NCBI GenBank assembly: GCA_015075365.1
Contig: JABTUN010000001.1
Location: 124,001-188,000, forward strand
Source of the DNA: Verrucomicrobiaceae bacterium
GTDB lineage: Bacteria > Verrucomicrobiota > Verrucomicrobiia > Verrucomicrobiales > Verrucomicrobiaceae
Length of the DNA: 64,000 nt
Direction: 5' to 3'
Below the pieces are notes generated by a model. That model saw nothing but the letters and a program-made list of their open reading frames with translations, was not told the origin of the DNA and ran no database searches. Positions 25,353 to 33,716 of the stretch are shown piece by piece. The position numbers were made by a program, and so were the translations under genes. Numbering within the stretch: the first letter of the stretch is position 1; the number at the start of each line of letters is the position of its first letter.

Positions 25353-26066
25353 TCACTTTCCAAGTCCCTTGAGATGCTCAGCGATGAAACCTGCAGGTGG
25401 CTGGCCTGGCGGCTGCGTCGCGATGGCGGCTGGATCGAGGATGTCACGCTTGAGATCGAGGCGATGCCCGTAGATTTCGAGCAGGGCATTCTCGGCATTG
25501 AAGCGGAATGAGTTCAATCCGCCATCATGCGGCGGGCGGAAGCTGGCTTCGCAGTTCACCAAATCCTGAAGGAACTCGGGCAGTGTCGGATGTCCGCCGC
25601 TGAGTTCACGCACACGCTGGAAGGCTCGCCGGTCTTTGGGGATGAGGCTCTCCTGACCTTCCACGCGGGAACGATGGAGTTTCGCGATGAGAATGTCCCG
25701 CAGATGAGGCACGATGATCATCAGACCATGGCGGACTTCGGTGTGGGCACGCTGGAGGTAATGCGGCGTCGGATTGAAAAGCAACGGCGGGCAAATTTGC
25801 ACTCCAAAGGCGGAGCGGATCGTGCCTGCGCGGCCCAGCCCGGCCTCGGCAGCGATTTGGCGCAGTTTTTCTCCGCCCTCCAGCACCATGATGTCCACAT
25901 CGGCGCTGGCGAAGTCTTCATCGAGGCAGAGCTGAATCGGCGCAGAGCCGAAAATGGTCAGCGGCTTATCGTAATCAGGCATCGCCTTATGCACGGCGGC
26001 AAAGAAGGAATCCAGCGCTTTGCCTGCGAGCGTGTCCCAGCGGGGCGGTGGCGGCGTCCAGTTCAT
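25353..26066 (-). CDS. Nucleotidyltransferase-fold protein
   Basis: A 237-aa protein with the nucleotidyltransferase pattern GS...D.D (FGSAPIQLCL, SADVDIMVLEGG). The rest is mixed alpha/beta, with HLRDILIAKLHRSRVEGQES and DLKRDILDPAAIA. Such DUF-type proteins are often antitoxin-, tRNA- or substrate-modifying nucleotidyltransferases; none can be assigned. The start at 26066 overlaps the upstream small gene by four bases (ATGA), indicating coupling. It separates kup from the KdpD-like kinase. Confidence 0.65.
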   Translation of the reverse strand: MNWTPPPPRWDTLAGKALDSFFAAVHKAMPDYDKPLTIFGSAPIQLCLDEDFASADVDIMVLEGGEKLRQIAAEAGLGRAGTIRSAFGVQICPPLLFNPTPHYLQRAHTEVRHGLMIIVPHLRDILIAKLHRSRVEGQESLIPKDRRAFQRVRELSGGHPTLPEFLQDLVNCEASFRPPHDGGLNSFRFNAENALLEIYGHRLDLKRDILDPAAIATQPPGQPPAGFIAEHLKGLGK

Positions 26067-26368
26067 GATTGCGCGATGGGTTGCGTCTGGTTCAGCCAGC
26101 GCATGGCCTGCATGACGAGGCGGTCCTCGACACCGGCATTTTGCGAGAGCTGCCGGGCGAGATCGCACCACTTTTTGCGCTGCCGAAGACGGCGGCTGAC
26201 AAGCACGCGAGCCACGACACGGGAGAGACGGTAGTAAGCATCGCCAGGCCCGCGTTCCGCAAATGCCACGAGCCGCTCGGCAAGCGAGGTGTCGGATGTG
26301 GCTGCGGCTTTCATGACCGCAGTGATAATGGCGGCGGGATCAGATTTCAACCTGCTGTCCGAGCTCAA
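26063..26368 (-). CDS. Small hypothetical protein in the kup cluster
   Basis: A 101-aa all-helical protein (LAERLVAFAERGPGDAYYRL, RQRKKWCDLARQLSQNAG). Its start overlaps the end of kup by 29 bases, and its stop overlaps the nucleotidyltransferase start. A second ATG 18 codons later (26314) would remove the overlap with kup. The fold and partner are unknown; with the next gene it may form a two-component module, possibly toxin-antitoxin-like, which is speculation. Confidence 0.6.
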   Translation of the reverse strand: MSSDSRLKSDPAAIITAVMKAAATSDTSLAERLVAFAERGPGDAYYRLSRVVARVLVSRRLRQRKKWCDLARQLSQNAGVEDRLVMQAMRWLNQTQPIAQS

Positions 26369-28283
26369 TCACCCGCCCAACGGGGATTTGAAAATACGTC
26401 GCAGGCTGCTGGGCGAGCTTGCTGGCGAAGGAGAAGAGGTGCTCGCGCCACTTGGCCATGCCGGGGGCTTTGCTGGGGATGATGATTTCGCGACCGAGGA
26501 AGAAGGTGGCCTTGTCGGGATCGACATCGAGGTCGTGCGCGGCGCACTGGCGCAGAAGGCGCGGGACGTTGGGCTTTTGCATGAAGCCGAAGCGACCGGT
26601 GACGCGCCAGAAGTTGTCGCCGAGCTTTTCGACCTCGACACGACGGCTCGGTGGCACCCATGGCTCGTCCTCGGTGGTCAGCGTCATGAAAATGACGCGC
26701 TGATGGATGGCCTGGTAGTGTTTCAGGCTGTGCAGCAACGCGACGGGTGTGCGTCCGCTGGTGCTGGTCATGAAGATGGCCGTGCCGGGCACTTTGATGA
26801 TCTTTCCGCTCGCGAGGCTTTGGATGAGCATCTCCTGCGAGATGGCGCTGCGTTCCATCGAGGCACGCACGAGCTTGCGACCGGTGGCCCAGGTGGTCAT
26901 GACGATGAAAATGCCTGCGCCGACGGCGAGCGGGAACCAGCCACCGTCGAAGAACTTCACGAGGTTGGCGCTGAGGAAGGCGAGCTCGATCAAACCGAAC
27001 ACGAGGCACAGCGGCAGCGTTTTGAGCACGCTCCACTTCCACAGATGCCGCGCGGCAAAGTAGAAGAGGATCGTGGTGATGAGCATGGTCATCGTCACGG
27101 CCACGCCATACGCAGCGGCGAGATTCGACGACGTGCGGAAGGCGACGACGAGCGCGAGACAGGCGAGCATGAGCACCCAGTTCACCAGCGGGATGTAGAT
27201 CTGGCCATGAGCGTGCTCGGAAGTATGTCGGATGCTCAAACGCGGCAGATAGCCAAGCTGCACAGCGCTGAGCGTGAGCGAGTAAGTGCCGGTGATGAGT
27301 GCTTGCGAGGCGATGACCGTCGCGGCGGTGGCGAGCAGCACGAGCGGCAGTGTGGCCCACGAAGGTGCCATTTGGAAAAACGGCGCGTGCGCGAGCTCCG
27401 GCTGCTTCATCAACAAAGCGCCTTGGCCGAGGTAATTGAGCGCGAGGGCCGGAAACACGAGCGAGAACCAGCCGCGGCGGATCGGTCCGGCACCAAAGTG
27501 GCTCATGTCGGCATACAATGCCTCGCCACCGGTCACAGCGAGGAATACGCTGCCAAGGATGACAAAGCCCGCGTGGCCGCCGGTGGTCAAAAAGTGCCAA
27601 CCATGCCAGGGATTGAACGCGGTGAGGATTTCCGGCCCGTGAATTAGCTGCGACACGCCGAGCACCGCGAGGCTCACGAACCACAAACCGGTGATCGGGC
27701 CAAAAAAGCGGCCCACCTTGGCCGTGCCGAGGAATTGCACCGAAAACAACACAATGAGGATGACCGCAGTGATGCCCATGATGAGCCACTGCATGCGATG
27801 ATTCCACGTTTCGGCCTCCATAGCATCCGTCGGAGCCGCGCCGAGCAATCCGCCGTCTTTGAGGCCTTCCACGGCGCTCAAAACGGAGATTGCGGGAGTG
27901 ATGATGCCATCGCCGAAGAGCAGCGCGGCACCGAAAAGTCCGAGCAGCACCGTCACGACGCGGCGCTTCATCGTTTCACTCATGCTGTGCGAGGCGAGGG
28001 CCATCAGCGAGAGCACGCCGCCCTCGCCTTTGTTGTCCGCCCGCAGGATGAAGACGAGGTATTTGACGCAGATGAGCAAAATCAGCGACCACAGCACGAG
28101 CGAGACGACGCCGAGCAAATTCGCGTGTGTGGTGGCGACGTGATGCGGGCTGTGCGGACTGAAGCACTCCTTCAGCGTGTAGATCGGCGAGGTGCCGATG
28201 TCTCCAAACACCACGCCGAGCGCCGCGATGACGAGCGTGGTGGTGGAGAGCTTGTGGAGGCCGGGTTTGTCGATGTCGTTCAT
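26340..28283 (-). CDS. kup: Kup-family potassium uptake protein
   Basis: A 647-aa protein with about twelve membrane segments and the Kup signature near the start (VIAALGVVFGDIGTSPIYTL). Other family segments are FGDGIITPAISVLSAVEGL, GSVFLAVTGGEALYADMSHF and TVIASQALITGTYSLTLSA. It imports K+ with protons across the inner membrane. The C-terminal cytoplasmic part is present and the length is normal. The start at 28283 gives the usual N-terminus (MNDIDKPGLHKLS). A candidate regulator box lies 58 bases upstream. It leads a cluster ending in the KdpDE-like pair. Confidence 0.95.
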   Translation of the reverse strand: MNDIDKPGLHKLSTTTLVIAALGVVFGDIGTSPIYTLKECFSPHSPHHVATTHANLLGVVSLVLWSLILLICVKYLVFILRADNKGEGGVLSLMALASHSMSETMKRRVVTVLLGLFGAALLFGDGIITPAISVLSAVEGLKDGGLLGAAPTDAMEAETWNHRMQWLIMGITAVILIVLFSVQFLGTAKVGRFFGPITGLWFVSLAVLGVSQLIHGPEILTAFNPWHGWHFLTTGGHAGFVILGSVFLAVTGGEALYADMSHFGAGPIRRGWFSLVFPALALNYLGQGALLMKQPELAHAPFFQMAPSWATLPLVLLATAATVIASQALITGTYSLTLSAVQLGYLPRLSIRHTSEHAHGQIYIPLVNWVLMLACLALVVAFRTSSNLAAAYGVAVTMTMLITTILFYFAARHLWKWSVLKTLPLCLVFGLIELAFLSANLVKFFDGGWFPLAVGAGIFIVMTTWATGRKLVRASMERSAISQEMLIQSLASGKIIKVPGTAIFMTSTSGRTPVALLHSLKHYQAIHQRVIFMTLTTEDEPWVPPSRRVEVEKLGDNFWRVTGRFGFMQKPNVPRLLRQCAAHDLDVDPDKATFFLGREIIIPSKAPGMAKWREHLFSFASKLAQQPATYFQIPVGRVIELGQQVEI

Positions 28284-28340
28284 GACAGACCGACCATCCA
28301 ACCACCCGCCCCTGCCGCCAGTGAATGGCCGTGCCGTGTC

Positions 28341-28358
28341 CGTTAAGAAAGTGTGAAG
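28341..28358 (-). promoter_or_regulatory. Putative KdpE/OmpR-type box upstream of kup
   Basis: Plus-strand GTTAAG-N5-GTGAAG (11-bp spacing), 58 bases before the kup start. It shares 15 of 18 bases with 25328-25345. The similar distance to the start codon strengthens the link. Confidence 0.45.
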
Positions 28359-28449
28359 GCATTCTGAGGCCTGGTCTGTGAAGTGGAAAAAGAGCTTCAA
28401 AGCCTGTTCGCGGTGTGGTAAAACACCCCCAAGCAACCGAATTGCCGCC

Positions 28450-28728
28450 ATGAAACCGATACGCACCCGCCTTTGGCACCTGTTTTCCGCGCTTCTGCTT
28501 GCAGGCGCGGCCTTCTTACATCATGCGCCTTTGCTGGCTGAAGGGCCTCCAAAAGGGCCGCCTGGCAAGGTGCCGCCGGACGAGGCGAAGGGGCGTCAGC
28601 TCGCCGAGTTCATCAAACAGGCGAAGGCGCGCGGCCTCAAAGGCCGTGAACTTGCCCGCGCCATAGCCGAGGAGCGCAAACGCCTCGGCCTGCCGCCGGA
28701 GGACGAAGACGAAAAGAACGACCGATGA
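28450..28728 (+). CDS. Small secreted protein of unknown function
   Basis: A 92-aa protein with a signal peptide (LWHLFSALLLAGAAFLHHAP, cleavage near LLA). A Gly/Pro-rich segment (EGPPKGPPGKVPPDEAK) leads to a charged amphipathic helix (RQLAEFIKQAKARGLKGREL). The start at 28450 is chosen over an upstream in-frame ATG because the signal peptide begins there. It is divergent from kup. Confidence 0.65.
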   Translation: MKPIRTRLWHLFSALLLAGAAFLHHAPLLAEGPPKGPPGKVPPDEAKGRQLAEFIKQAKARGLKGRELARAIAEERKRLGLPPEDEDEKNDR

Positions 28729-28734
28729 GCCGTG

Positions 28735-29433
28735 TCAAAGCAACCCGTGCTCGCGGAAGCTGAAGTAGGGCAGGGCGCGGGACTCGGAGGGCGTGCCGAT
28801 GATGAGGTGGTCCTGGAGCAGGATGCCCATGGTCTCGGAGGCCTCGCGCAGGCGGCGGGTGAGGCGGCGGTCGGCATCGCTCGGGGTGGGATCGCCGCTG
28901 GGGTGGTTGTGAAGGAGGATGAAGGCATGCGCGTTGTGGATGAGCGCCTTCTTGAGGATGTCACGTGGCGTCGCAGTGCACTCATTGAGACTGCCGCGGA
29001 AGATTTCCTCGGCTCGCAACAGTGTGAGCTTGGTGGTCAGCAGCACGAGGCGGACGGATTCATGGCTTAGCGCCTGCAACTCCGGGCCGATGAACTCATA
29101 CACGCTGCGTGGATGATCCAGCACGATGTCCCGTTGCGAGGTCTCACGGGCGGCGCGGCGGCCAATTTCGAAGGCAGCGGCCAGTTTCGCGGCTTTGGCG
29201 GGGCCGAGCGCCTTGATGTCCGTGAGCGCGGCGGGTTCGAGGCGGGAGAGATCGCGGATGGAGCCATATTCACGCAGCATGCGCTCGCCGATCTGGAGAG
29301 CATTTTCGCCCTTGGTGCCGGTGTTGATGAAGATGGCCATCAACTCGGCATCCGACAGCGCCTGCGGGCCGAGACGGAGCAGCCGCTCACGCGGGCGGTC
29401 GTTTTCCGGGATGTCGTGGATGCGGTGGCTCAT
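28735..29433 (-). CDS. radC: RadC-family JAMM-domain protein
   Basis: A 232-aa protein with an N-terminal UPF0758 region (RPRERLLRLGPQALSDAELM, then helix-hairpin-helix LTDIKALGPAKAAKLAAAFE). The JAMM/MPN+ zinc-metallopeptidase motif HNHPSGDPTPSDAD follows. The start MSHRIHDIPENDRPRER at 29433 is the usual one. Despite the name, RadC's role in DNA repair is unproven. It is preceded by a low-complexity inverted repeat. Confidence 0.92.
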   Translation of the reverse strand: MSHRIHDIPENDRPRERLLRLGPQALSDAELMAIFINTGTKGENALQIGERMLREYGSIRDLSRLEPAALTDIKALGPAKAAKLAAAFEIGRRAARETSQRDIVLDHPRSVYEFIGPELQALSHESVRLVLLTTKLTLLRAEEIFRGSLNECTATPRDILKKALIHNAHAFILLHNHPSGDPTPSDADRRLTRRLREASETMGILLQDHLIIGTPSESRALPYFSFREHGLL

Positions 29434-29440
29434 CGTTGTG

Positions 29441-29549
29441 CTCGTCCTCGTGCTCCTACTCGTACTCCCCCTCGATCCAGATGGCAACGCAAACGGTTAG
29501 ATGCTGCGAACCAGAAAGAATCGAGTTCGAGCAGGAGGACGAGAACGAG
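29441..29549. repeat. Low-complexity inverted repeat (CTCGTCCTCGTGCTCC family)
   Basis: Left arm from 29441 (CTCGTCCTCGTGCTCCTACT and on) pairs imperfectly with the right arm 29520-29549 (ending GGAGGACGAGAACGAG). It fills the gap between the polyprenyl synthase stop and the radC start. Confidence 0.65.
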
Positions 29550-29555
29550 TGCGAT

Positions 29556-30566
29556 TTAGTGAATCGCCCGGCACTGGTCCAGAAGGCCGTGCAGATAGCC
29601 CACGATGTCCTCCAGCGCCTGCTTGTGGGGCGTGGCGGGCAGGACGACCAGATCGGCACGGGCGCTCACGAGCATGTCTTGGGCAAATTTCACCGCCCGC
29701 TCCACCGCGCCATCGTAGTCGGCGATCCCGGCGAGGATGGACGTGTCCATCGGCTCCCCCTTGAGCAGCATGCGGCTGAGTTTTTGCTTCTGGGCCTCGG
29801 TGGCGCTTTCAAGAAGGTAAAGGATGGGCAGGGTGAGCTTCCCACGCGCCAGATCTGTGCGGAGGGTCTTGCCGACGGTTTTTTCATCGCCCACGAGGTC
29901 GAGGCAGTCGTCGTAGATCTGGTAGGCGGTGCCGAGCTTGAGGCCGTAGTCACGCAGCGAGCGCTGGGTGGGTTCCGGCTGGTTGTTGAGCCGTGCGCCG
30001 AGCTCGCTGGCGGCGGCAAAGAGCGCGGCGGTCTTCATCTCGATCATCTTCAGATAGTCGGTGACGCTGAGATTCAGGTCGAAACGGCGCTGCGTCTGCA
30101 AAATCTCGCCGGAGCAAACATCACGGGAGGCTTTGGCGATGGTGCGGCAGACGTGCGTGTCATCGAACTCGGTGGCCAGTTCCAGCGCGTAGGCGAAGAG
30201 ACTGTCTCCGAGCAGCACGCTGAGGCTGCTGCCCCACTTGGCGACCGCGGTGGGCATGCCGCGGCGGATGTCCGCGCCATCCATGATGTCATCATGCACG
30301 AGGGAAGCGATGTGGACGAGCTCCAGAATGACCGAGAGACGCGTGTGGCCCTCGTGGGTGCCGCCGGTGGCACCGCCGGAGAGCACGGCCAGCGCGGGGC
30401 GGATGCGCTTGCCAGAGGTTTTGCAAACGTAGCTCACATAGCCCTCGACGCCGGGATCAAAGGCGCGCGCCTGCTCAAGAATGGCCGCCTCCACGCGCTC
30501 CAGATCCGCCCGCACGAGATGGAACGGGAAAACGGGGTTGCTGGCGCTGGTGGCAATGGCGGGCAT
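29556..30566 (-). CDS. Polyprenyl diphosphate synthase (IspB-type)
   Basis: A 336-aa trans-isoprenyl diphosphate synthase. The first Asp-rich motif is LVHDDIMD and the second is YDDCLDLVGDEK; GKRIRPALAVLSGGATGG, the GDSLFAYALE region and KTAALFAAASELGA also match. It chains isopentenyl units to form a long-chain prenyl diphosphate for quinone side chains. The residue before the first Asp motif gives no firm product length. It lies between radC and the amidase, all on the minus strand, but repeat elements separate them. Confidence 0.9.
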   Translation of the reverse strand: MPAIATSASNPVFPFHLVRADLERVEAAILEQARAFDPGVEGYVSYVCKTSGKRIRPALAVLSGGATGGTHEGHTRLSVILELVHIASLVHDDIMDGADIRRGMPTAVAKWGSSLSVLLGDSLFAYALELATEFDDTHVCRTIAKASRDVCSGEILQTQRRFDLNLSVTDYLKMIEMKTAALFAAASELGARLNNQPEPTQRSLRDYGLKLGTAYQIYDDCLDLVGDEKTVGKTLRTDLARGKLTLPILYLLESATEAQKQKLSRMLLKGEPMDTSILAGIADYDGAVERAVKFAQDMLVSARADLVVLPATPHKQALEDIVGYLHGLLDQCRAIH

Positions 30567-30588
30567 GTGGCTGTGGTTCCTTCCACCA

Positions 30589-30617
30589 CGGCGGGGGCTT
30601 AGTCAAATGCCCCGCCG
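30589..30617. repeat. Hairpin between amidase and prenyl synthase genes
   Basis: An 8-bp stem CGGCGGGG / CCCCGCCG. Without a T run on either strand it is not a normal rho-independent terminator. It may stabilise or attenuate the transcript. Confidence 0.35.
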
Positions 30618-30664
30618 GACCTCATCATGCCGCGATTTTCAAAAGATGTGAAAGCTGGCCGCGC

Positions 30665-31291
30665 TCACCGCACCCGTGAGGCCAGAATACCGGCCACGAT
30701 GGCATTGGCGATGGCCTGGCGATGGCTGGTGAGCGAACACAGCCACGAATTCGTGCGGTTCGTGAGGTAACCACATTCGACGAGCACGGCAGGCGCCTTC
30801 GTGTCCCGCAGGACGACGAGCCGTTTGCGCTGCACGAGCTTCCGGCAGCCGAGCTTCACCGAACGGTCAAAAGCCATGTCGAGCCTTCTGGCGATCGCCA
30901 GCCCCTTCGGCCCGTAATAATGCATCTCCGCGCCGTTTTTGCCAAAGTCCCTGCCGTCGGCGTTGAAGTGAATGCTCACAAAAATCGAGGACGGCACCTT
31001 GTTGGCGAGGCGCGCGCGCTGGTCGAGCTCCACAAAGGTGTCTGTGCGGCGTGTCATGACGGTCTTGATGCCCTTGGCCCGCAGGCCGGTCTCGACGCGT
31101 TTCGCCACGTCGAGGGCAAGGTGTTTCTCCACGCGGTGATACCAGATCGTGCCTGGATCCTTGCCGCCGTGCCCGGCGTCGATGACGACGGTGCTGAAGC
31201 GGAACTGCGCGTGAAGCGAAGCAGGGGCCGTGAACGCCATCGCGAGCGCCACCAGGGCGAAAAACAGGCGATGGGAGCACGCGTCCGTCAT
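30665..31291 (-). CDS. N-acetylmuramoyl-L-alanine amidase (Amidase_3)
   Basis: A 208-aa protein with a signal peptide (LFFALVALAMAFTAPASLHA). The catalytic domain is of the zinc Amidase_3 type: VVIDAGHGGKDPGT (first His), EKHLALDVAKRVETGL (Glu), FVSIHFNADGRDFGKNGAEM (second His) and VLVECGYLTN. It cleaves the bond between MurNAc and the stem peptide in the periplasm. The start at 31291 overlaps the LysM gene stop in ATGA, so the pair is translationally coupled. No binding domain is present in the enzyme itself. Confidence 0.88.
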   Translation of the reverse strand: MTDACSHRLFFALVALAMAFTAPASLHAQFRFSTVVIDAGHGGKDPGTIWYHRVEKHLALDVAKRVETGLRAKGIKTVMTRRTDTFVELDQRARLANKVPSSIFVSIHFNADGRDFGKNGAEMHYYGPKGLAIARRLDMAFDRSVKLGCRKLVQRKRLVVLRDTKAPAVLVECGYLTNRTNSWLCSLTSHRQAIANAIVAGILASRVR

Positions 31292-31782
31292 TTGGGGATT
31301 TTGAGTGTCTTGCCTGCGCGAATGAGGTCGGACTTCAGACCGTTCGCAGCCTTGAGCTTGGCGACGGTGGTGCCGTTGCGCGCGGCGATGGTCGAGAGCG
31401 AGTCGCCCGGCTTGATCGTGTAGGATCCGCCCTTGGAAGACTTGCTCTTGGATTTGCTGGAGGTGGATTTTTTCTTCGCAGGTGGCTTGTAGTCCCGGTG
31501 CGGAGTGGGCTCGCCGCCGTGGGAGCTGCGCCACGAGCGATAGTCGGCCTCGGGGGCGCTGCCGCCGGAGACCCACGAGGTCTTGTAATCGCCGTTTTCG
31601 TCAAAGGGATACTCGTTCTTCGCCATGGAGTGCGGCGGGGTCTCTTTGGAGCCGTGCAGGTTGATCACCGGCAGGTTCTTGGGCAGTCCCTTGATCGTCG
31701 GACCTGTGCAGGAGGGCAAAAAGGCGGCGAGAACGGCGCAAGGGAGCAGCGTGGTCAGCCAAAGGGTGGAATTCATGCGCAT
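31288..31782 (-). CDS. LysM-domain lipoprotein
   Basis: A 164-aa protein. A lipoprotein signal (LLPCAVLAAFLPSC) gives an acylated Cys near residue 25, then a Gly/Pro/Ser-rich region, a Lys/Ser linker and a C-terminal LysM domain (SYTIKPGDSLSTIAARNGTT, then VAKLKAANGLKSDLIRAGKT). LysM binds peptidoglycan glycans. Coupled to the downstream amidase, it may anchor or deliver the enzyme to the wall. An internal ATG two codons in is an alternative start. Confidence 0.82.
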   Translation of the reverse strand: MRMNSTLWLTTLLPCAVLAAFLPSCTGPTIKGLPKNLPVINLHGSKETPPHSMAKNEYPFDENGDYKTSWVSGGSAPEADYRSWRSSHGGEPTPHRDYKPPAKKKSTSSKSKSKSSKGGSYTIKPGDSLSTIAARNGTTVAKLKAANGLKSDLIRAGKTLKIPK

Positions 31783-31813
31783 GTCAAAAAGAGTCGCTCA
31801 GCCGGCCTGCGGA

Positions 31814-32248
31814 TCAATCAGCGGATTCGCGTTTCATCTCCGGTGTGTGGAACCGGCTGACAACCTTTTTCACCCTCGGCACGCCCTGAGCGTCCTTGGT
31901 GAAGAGCACCGCGCGCTCGTGGTAGTACTTCGCATCGCCCTGCGGCAGGGAGTACTCCCAGCGCAGGCCGCCCTGGCCCTCATATGGCACGCCCACCAAC
32001 GTGAACACCTGGCGGCCGTCGAGGCCGGGCTTGATGCGATGAAACTTGTCCTCGGTGAACTTCACCGCATAACGGGTGTCCGTGGAGCCAAAGTGCATGA
32101 GCGCCGTCATCGATTCCGAGAAGCCGTAGCCCCAGTTCACCATTGAGTAAACGCCCATGATCAGCGGGATCGCCACGATGGCGGCAGGCGTGAAGTAGTA
32201 CCAGTTGCGTTGGAAGAAGGATTTTTGAGCGGGTTGCATGCACGTCAT
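31814..32248 (-). CDS. Small membrane-anchored hypothetical protein
   Basis: A 144-aa protein (or 141 if the ATG at 32239 is used). One hydrophobic segment lies near the N-terminus (WYYFTPAAIVAIPLIMGVYS). The remainder is soluble, probably periplasmic, beta-rich with RYAVKFTEDKFHRIKPGLDG, RQVFTLVGVPYEGQGG and KYYHERAVLFTKDAQGVPRV. It is 31 bases upstream of the LysM gene on the same strand. Function unknown. Confidence 0.65.
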   Translation of the reverse strand: MTCMQPAQKSFFQRNWYYFTPAAIVAIPLIMGVYSMVNWGYGFSESMTALMHFGSTDTRYAVKFTEDKFHRIKPGLDGRQVFTLVGVPYEGQGGLRWEYSLPQGDAKYYHERAVLFTKDAQGVPRVKKVVSRFHTPEMKRESAD

Positions 32249-32393
32249 GCTGCTTGAAACGGGCGGCGGTGGCAAGGGCAAAGCTCGACCGTGCTGATGG
32301 CGGGCCGGGCTCATCTTGCCGTCCTTCGCAGTTGCGCACGCAGGGGGCATCCTCCATGTCTGGCACCCCCGAAACTCCAAATCCGCCCACGCC

Positions 32394-33713
32394 ATGCCCG
32401 CCTCCCCCTCGCCCCGCGTCATTCAAGTCGGCCTCGCCGGCCTCGGAAACGTCGGCGCGGGCGTTTATAAGAACCTGGAGAAAAACCGCGCGCTGATCAC
32501 CCAGCGCACCGGGGCGGACATCCGCGTGGCAAAGATCGCCGTGCGCGACCTGAAGCGGAAACGCGATGTGGAGGTGCCGGAGGCGCTTTTGACGACAAAC
32601 TGGCAGGATCTGGTGAATGACGCCTCCATCCCGGTGATCGTGGAATTGATCGGCGGCACCACCACGGCCTACGACATGGTCTGCGCGGCCCTGAAGGCCA
32701 AAAAGATCGTCGTGACCGGCAACAAGGCCCTCCTCGCCGAGCGCGGCCAGGAGCTCTTCGCCCTCGCCGAGCAGTGCGGTGTGCCGATTTACTTCGAGGC
32801 AGCCGTCGCGGGCGGCATCCCGATCATTCAGGTACTGCAGGAAGGCCTCGTCGGAAATCACATCCGCTCCATTCACGGCATCATCAATGGCACGTGCAAT
32901 TACATCCTCACGCGCATGAGCCAGGCCGGCCTGAGCTACGCGGATGCGCTGCAAGAGGCCCAGGACAAAGGTTTTGCCGAGGCGGACCCCTATCTCGATG
33001 TCAGCGGCTGGGACGCGGCGCACAAGGCGATCATCCTCGCGTCCTTGAGCTACGGTTTCTGGATTCCGCCGGACAAAATCTGCGTCGAAGGCGTGGATCG
33101 CGTCAGCATCACCGATTTCAAATTCGCCGAGCGCCTTGGTTACACGATCAAGCTCCTCTCCGTCATCCGCGCGGATGAAAACGGCCTCGTCGAGGTGCGC
33201 ACGCAGCCCACACTGGTGCCGCTGAGCCATGTTTTGGCCAGCGTGAGCGGCAGCTTCAACGCCGTGCTCGTGAATGGCGACATCGTGGGCGAAACGCTCT
33301 TTTACGGTCGCGGCGCAGGCCAGGACCCGACGAGCAGCAGCGTCATCAGCGATCTTTGTGAAGCCGCGGCCGTGCTCATGCACGGTGCGCGTCACAGTGG
33401 ATTCGTGCCGCACGGCCTCTACGGCAAGTCGAAGCCGGTGGATGACACCGTTTCACATCACTACCTGCGCCTCACCGTTGATGACGTGCCCGGCGTGCTC
33501 GCGCAAGTCGCCACCGAACTCGGCCAGCGCGGCATCGGCATCTCCAGCGTGCTCCAGCCCGAGGATCTCGAATCCACCACCGGCGAAACCTCGCTCGTCC
33601 TCATGGTCCACGACGCCCGCGTCGGCGACATGAAACAAGCGCTCAATGCCCTGCGCAGCCTGAAATGCGTGCGCGGCGAGCCGACTTGGATGCGTGTGGA
33701 GACGCTGCAGTAA
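32394..33713 (+). CDS. hom: Homoserine dehydrogenase
   Basis: A 439-aa protein. The NAD(P)-binding Rossmann domain begins VGLAGLGNVGAGVY, followed by VVTGNKALLAERG and AAVAGGIPII. The catalytic part contains GIINGTCNYILT and the substrate Lys in DAAHKAIILA. A C-terminal ACT domain (HHYLRLTVDDVPGVLAQVAT) allows allosteric feedback. It reduces aspartate semialdehyde to homoserine for threonine and methionine. The start at 32394 gives MPASPSPRVIQVGLAGLG. Confidence 0.95.
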   Translation: MPASPSPRVIQVGLAGLGNVGAGVYKNLEKNRALITQRTGADIRVAKIAVRDLKRKRDVEVPEALLTTNWQDLVNDASIPVIVELIGGTTTAYDMVCAALKAKKIVVTGNKALLAERGQELFALAEQCGVPIYFEAAVAGGIPIIQVLQEGLVGNHIRSIHGIINGTCNYILTRMSQAGLSYADALQEAQDKGFAEADPYLDVSGWDAAHKAIILASLSYGFWIPPDKICVEGVDRVSITDFKFAERLGYTIKLLSVIRADENGLVEVRTQPTLVPLSHVLASVSGSFNAVLVNGDIVGETLFYGRGAGQDPTSSSVISDLCEAAAVLMHGARHSGFVPHGLYGKSKPVDDTVSHHYLRLTVDDVPGVLAQVATELGQRGIGISSVLQPEDLESTTGETSLVLMVHDARVGDMKQALNALRSLKCVRGEPTWMRVETLQ

Positions 33714-33716
33714 TCG

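Noticed and set aside
26289-27647. Plus-strand open frame of about 450 codons
   Set aside because: It is antisense to kup. The translation is rich in Glu, His and Arg and shows no known motif.
30589-30617. Terminator between amidase and prenyl synthase
   Set aside because: The stem is good but there is no T run on either strand, so it is listed only as a hairpin.
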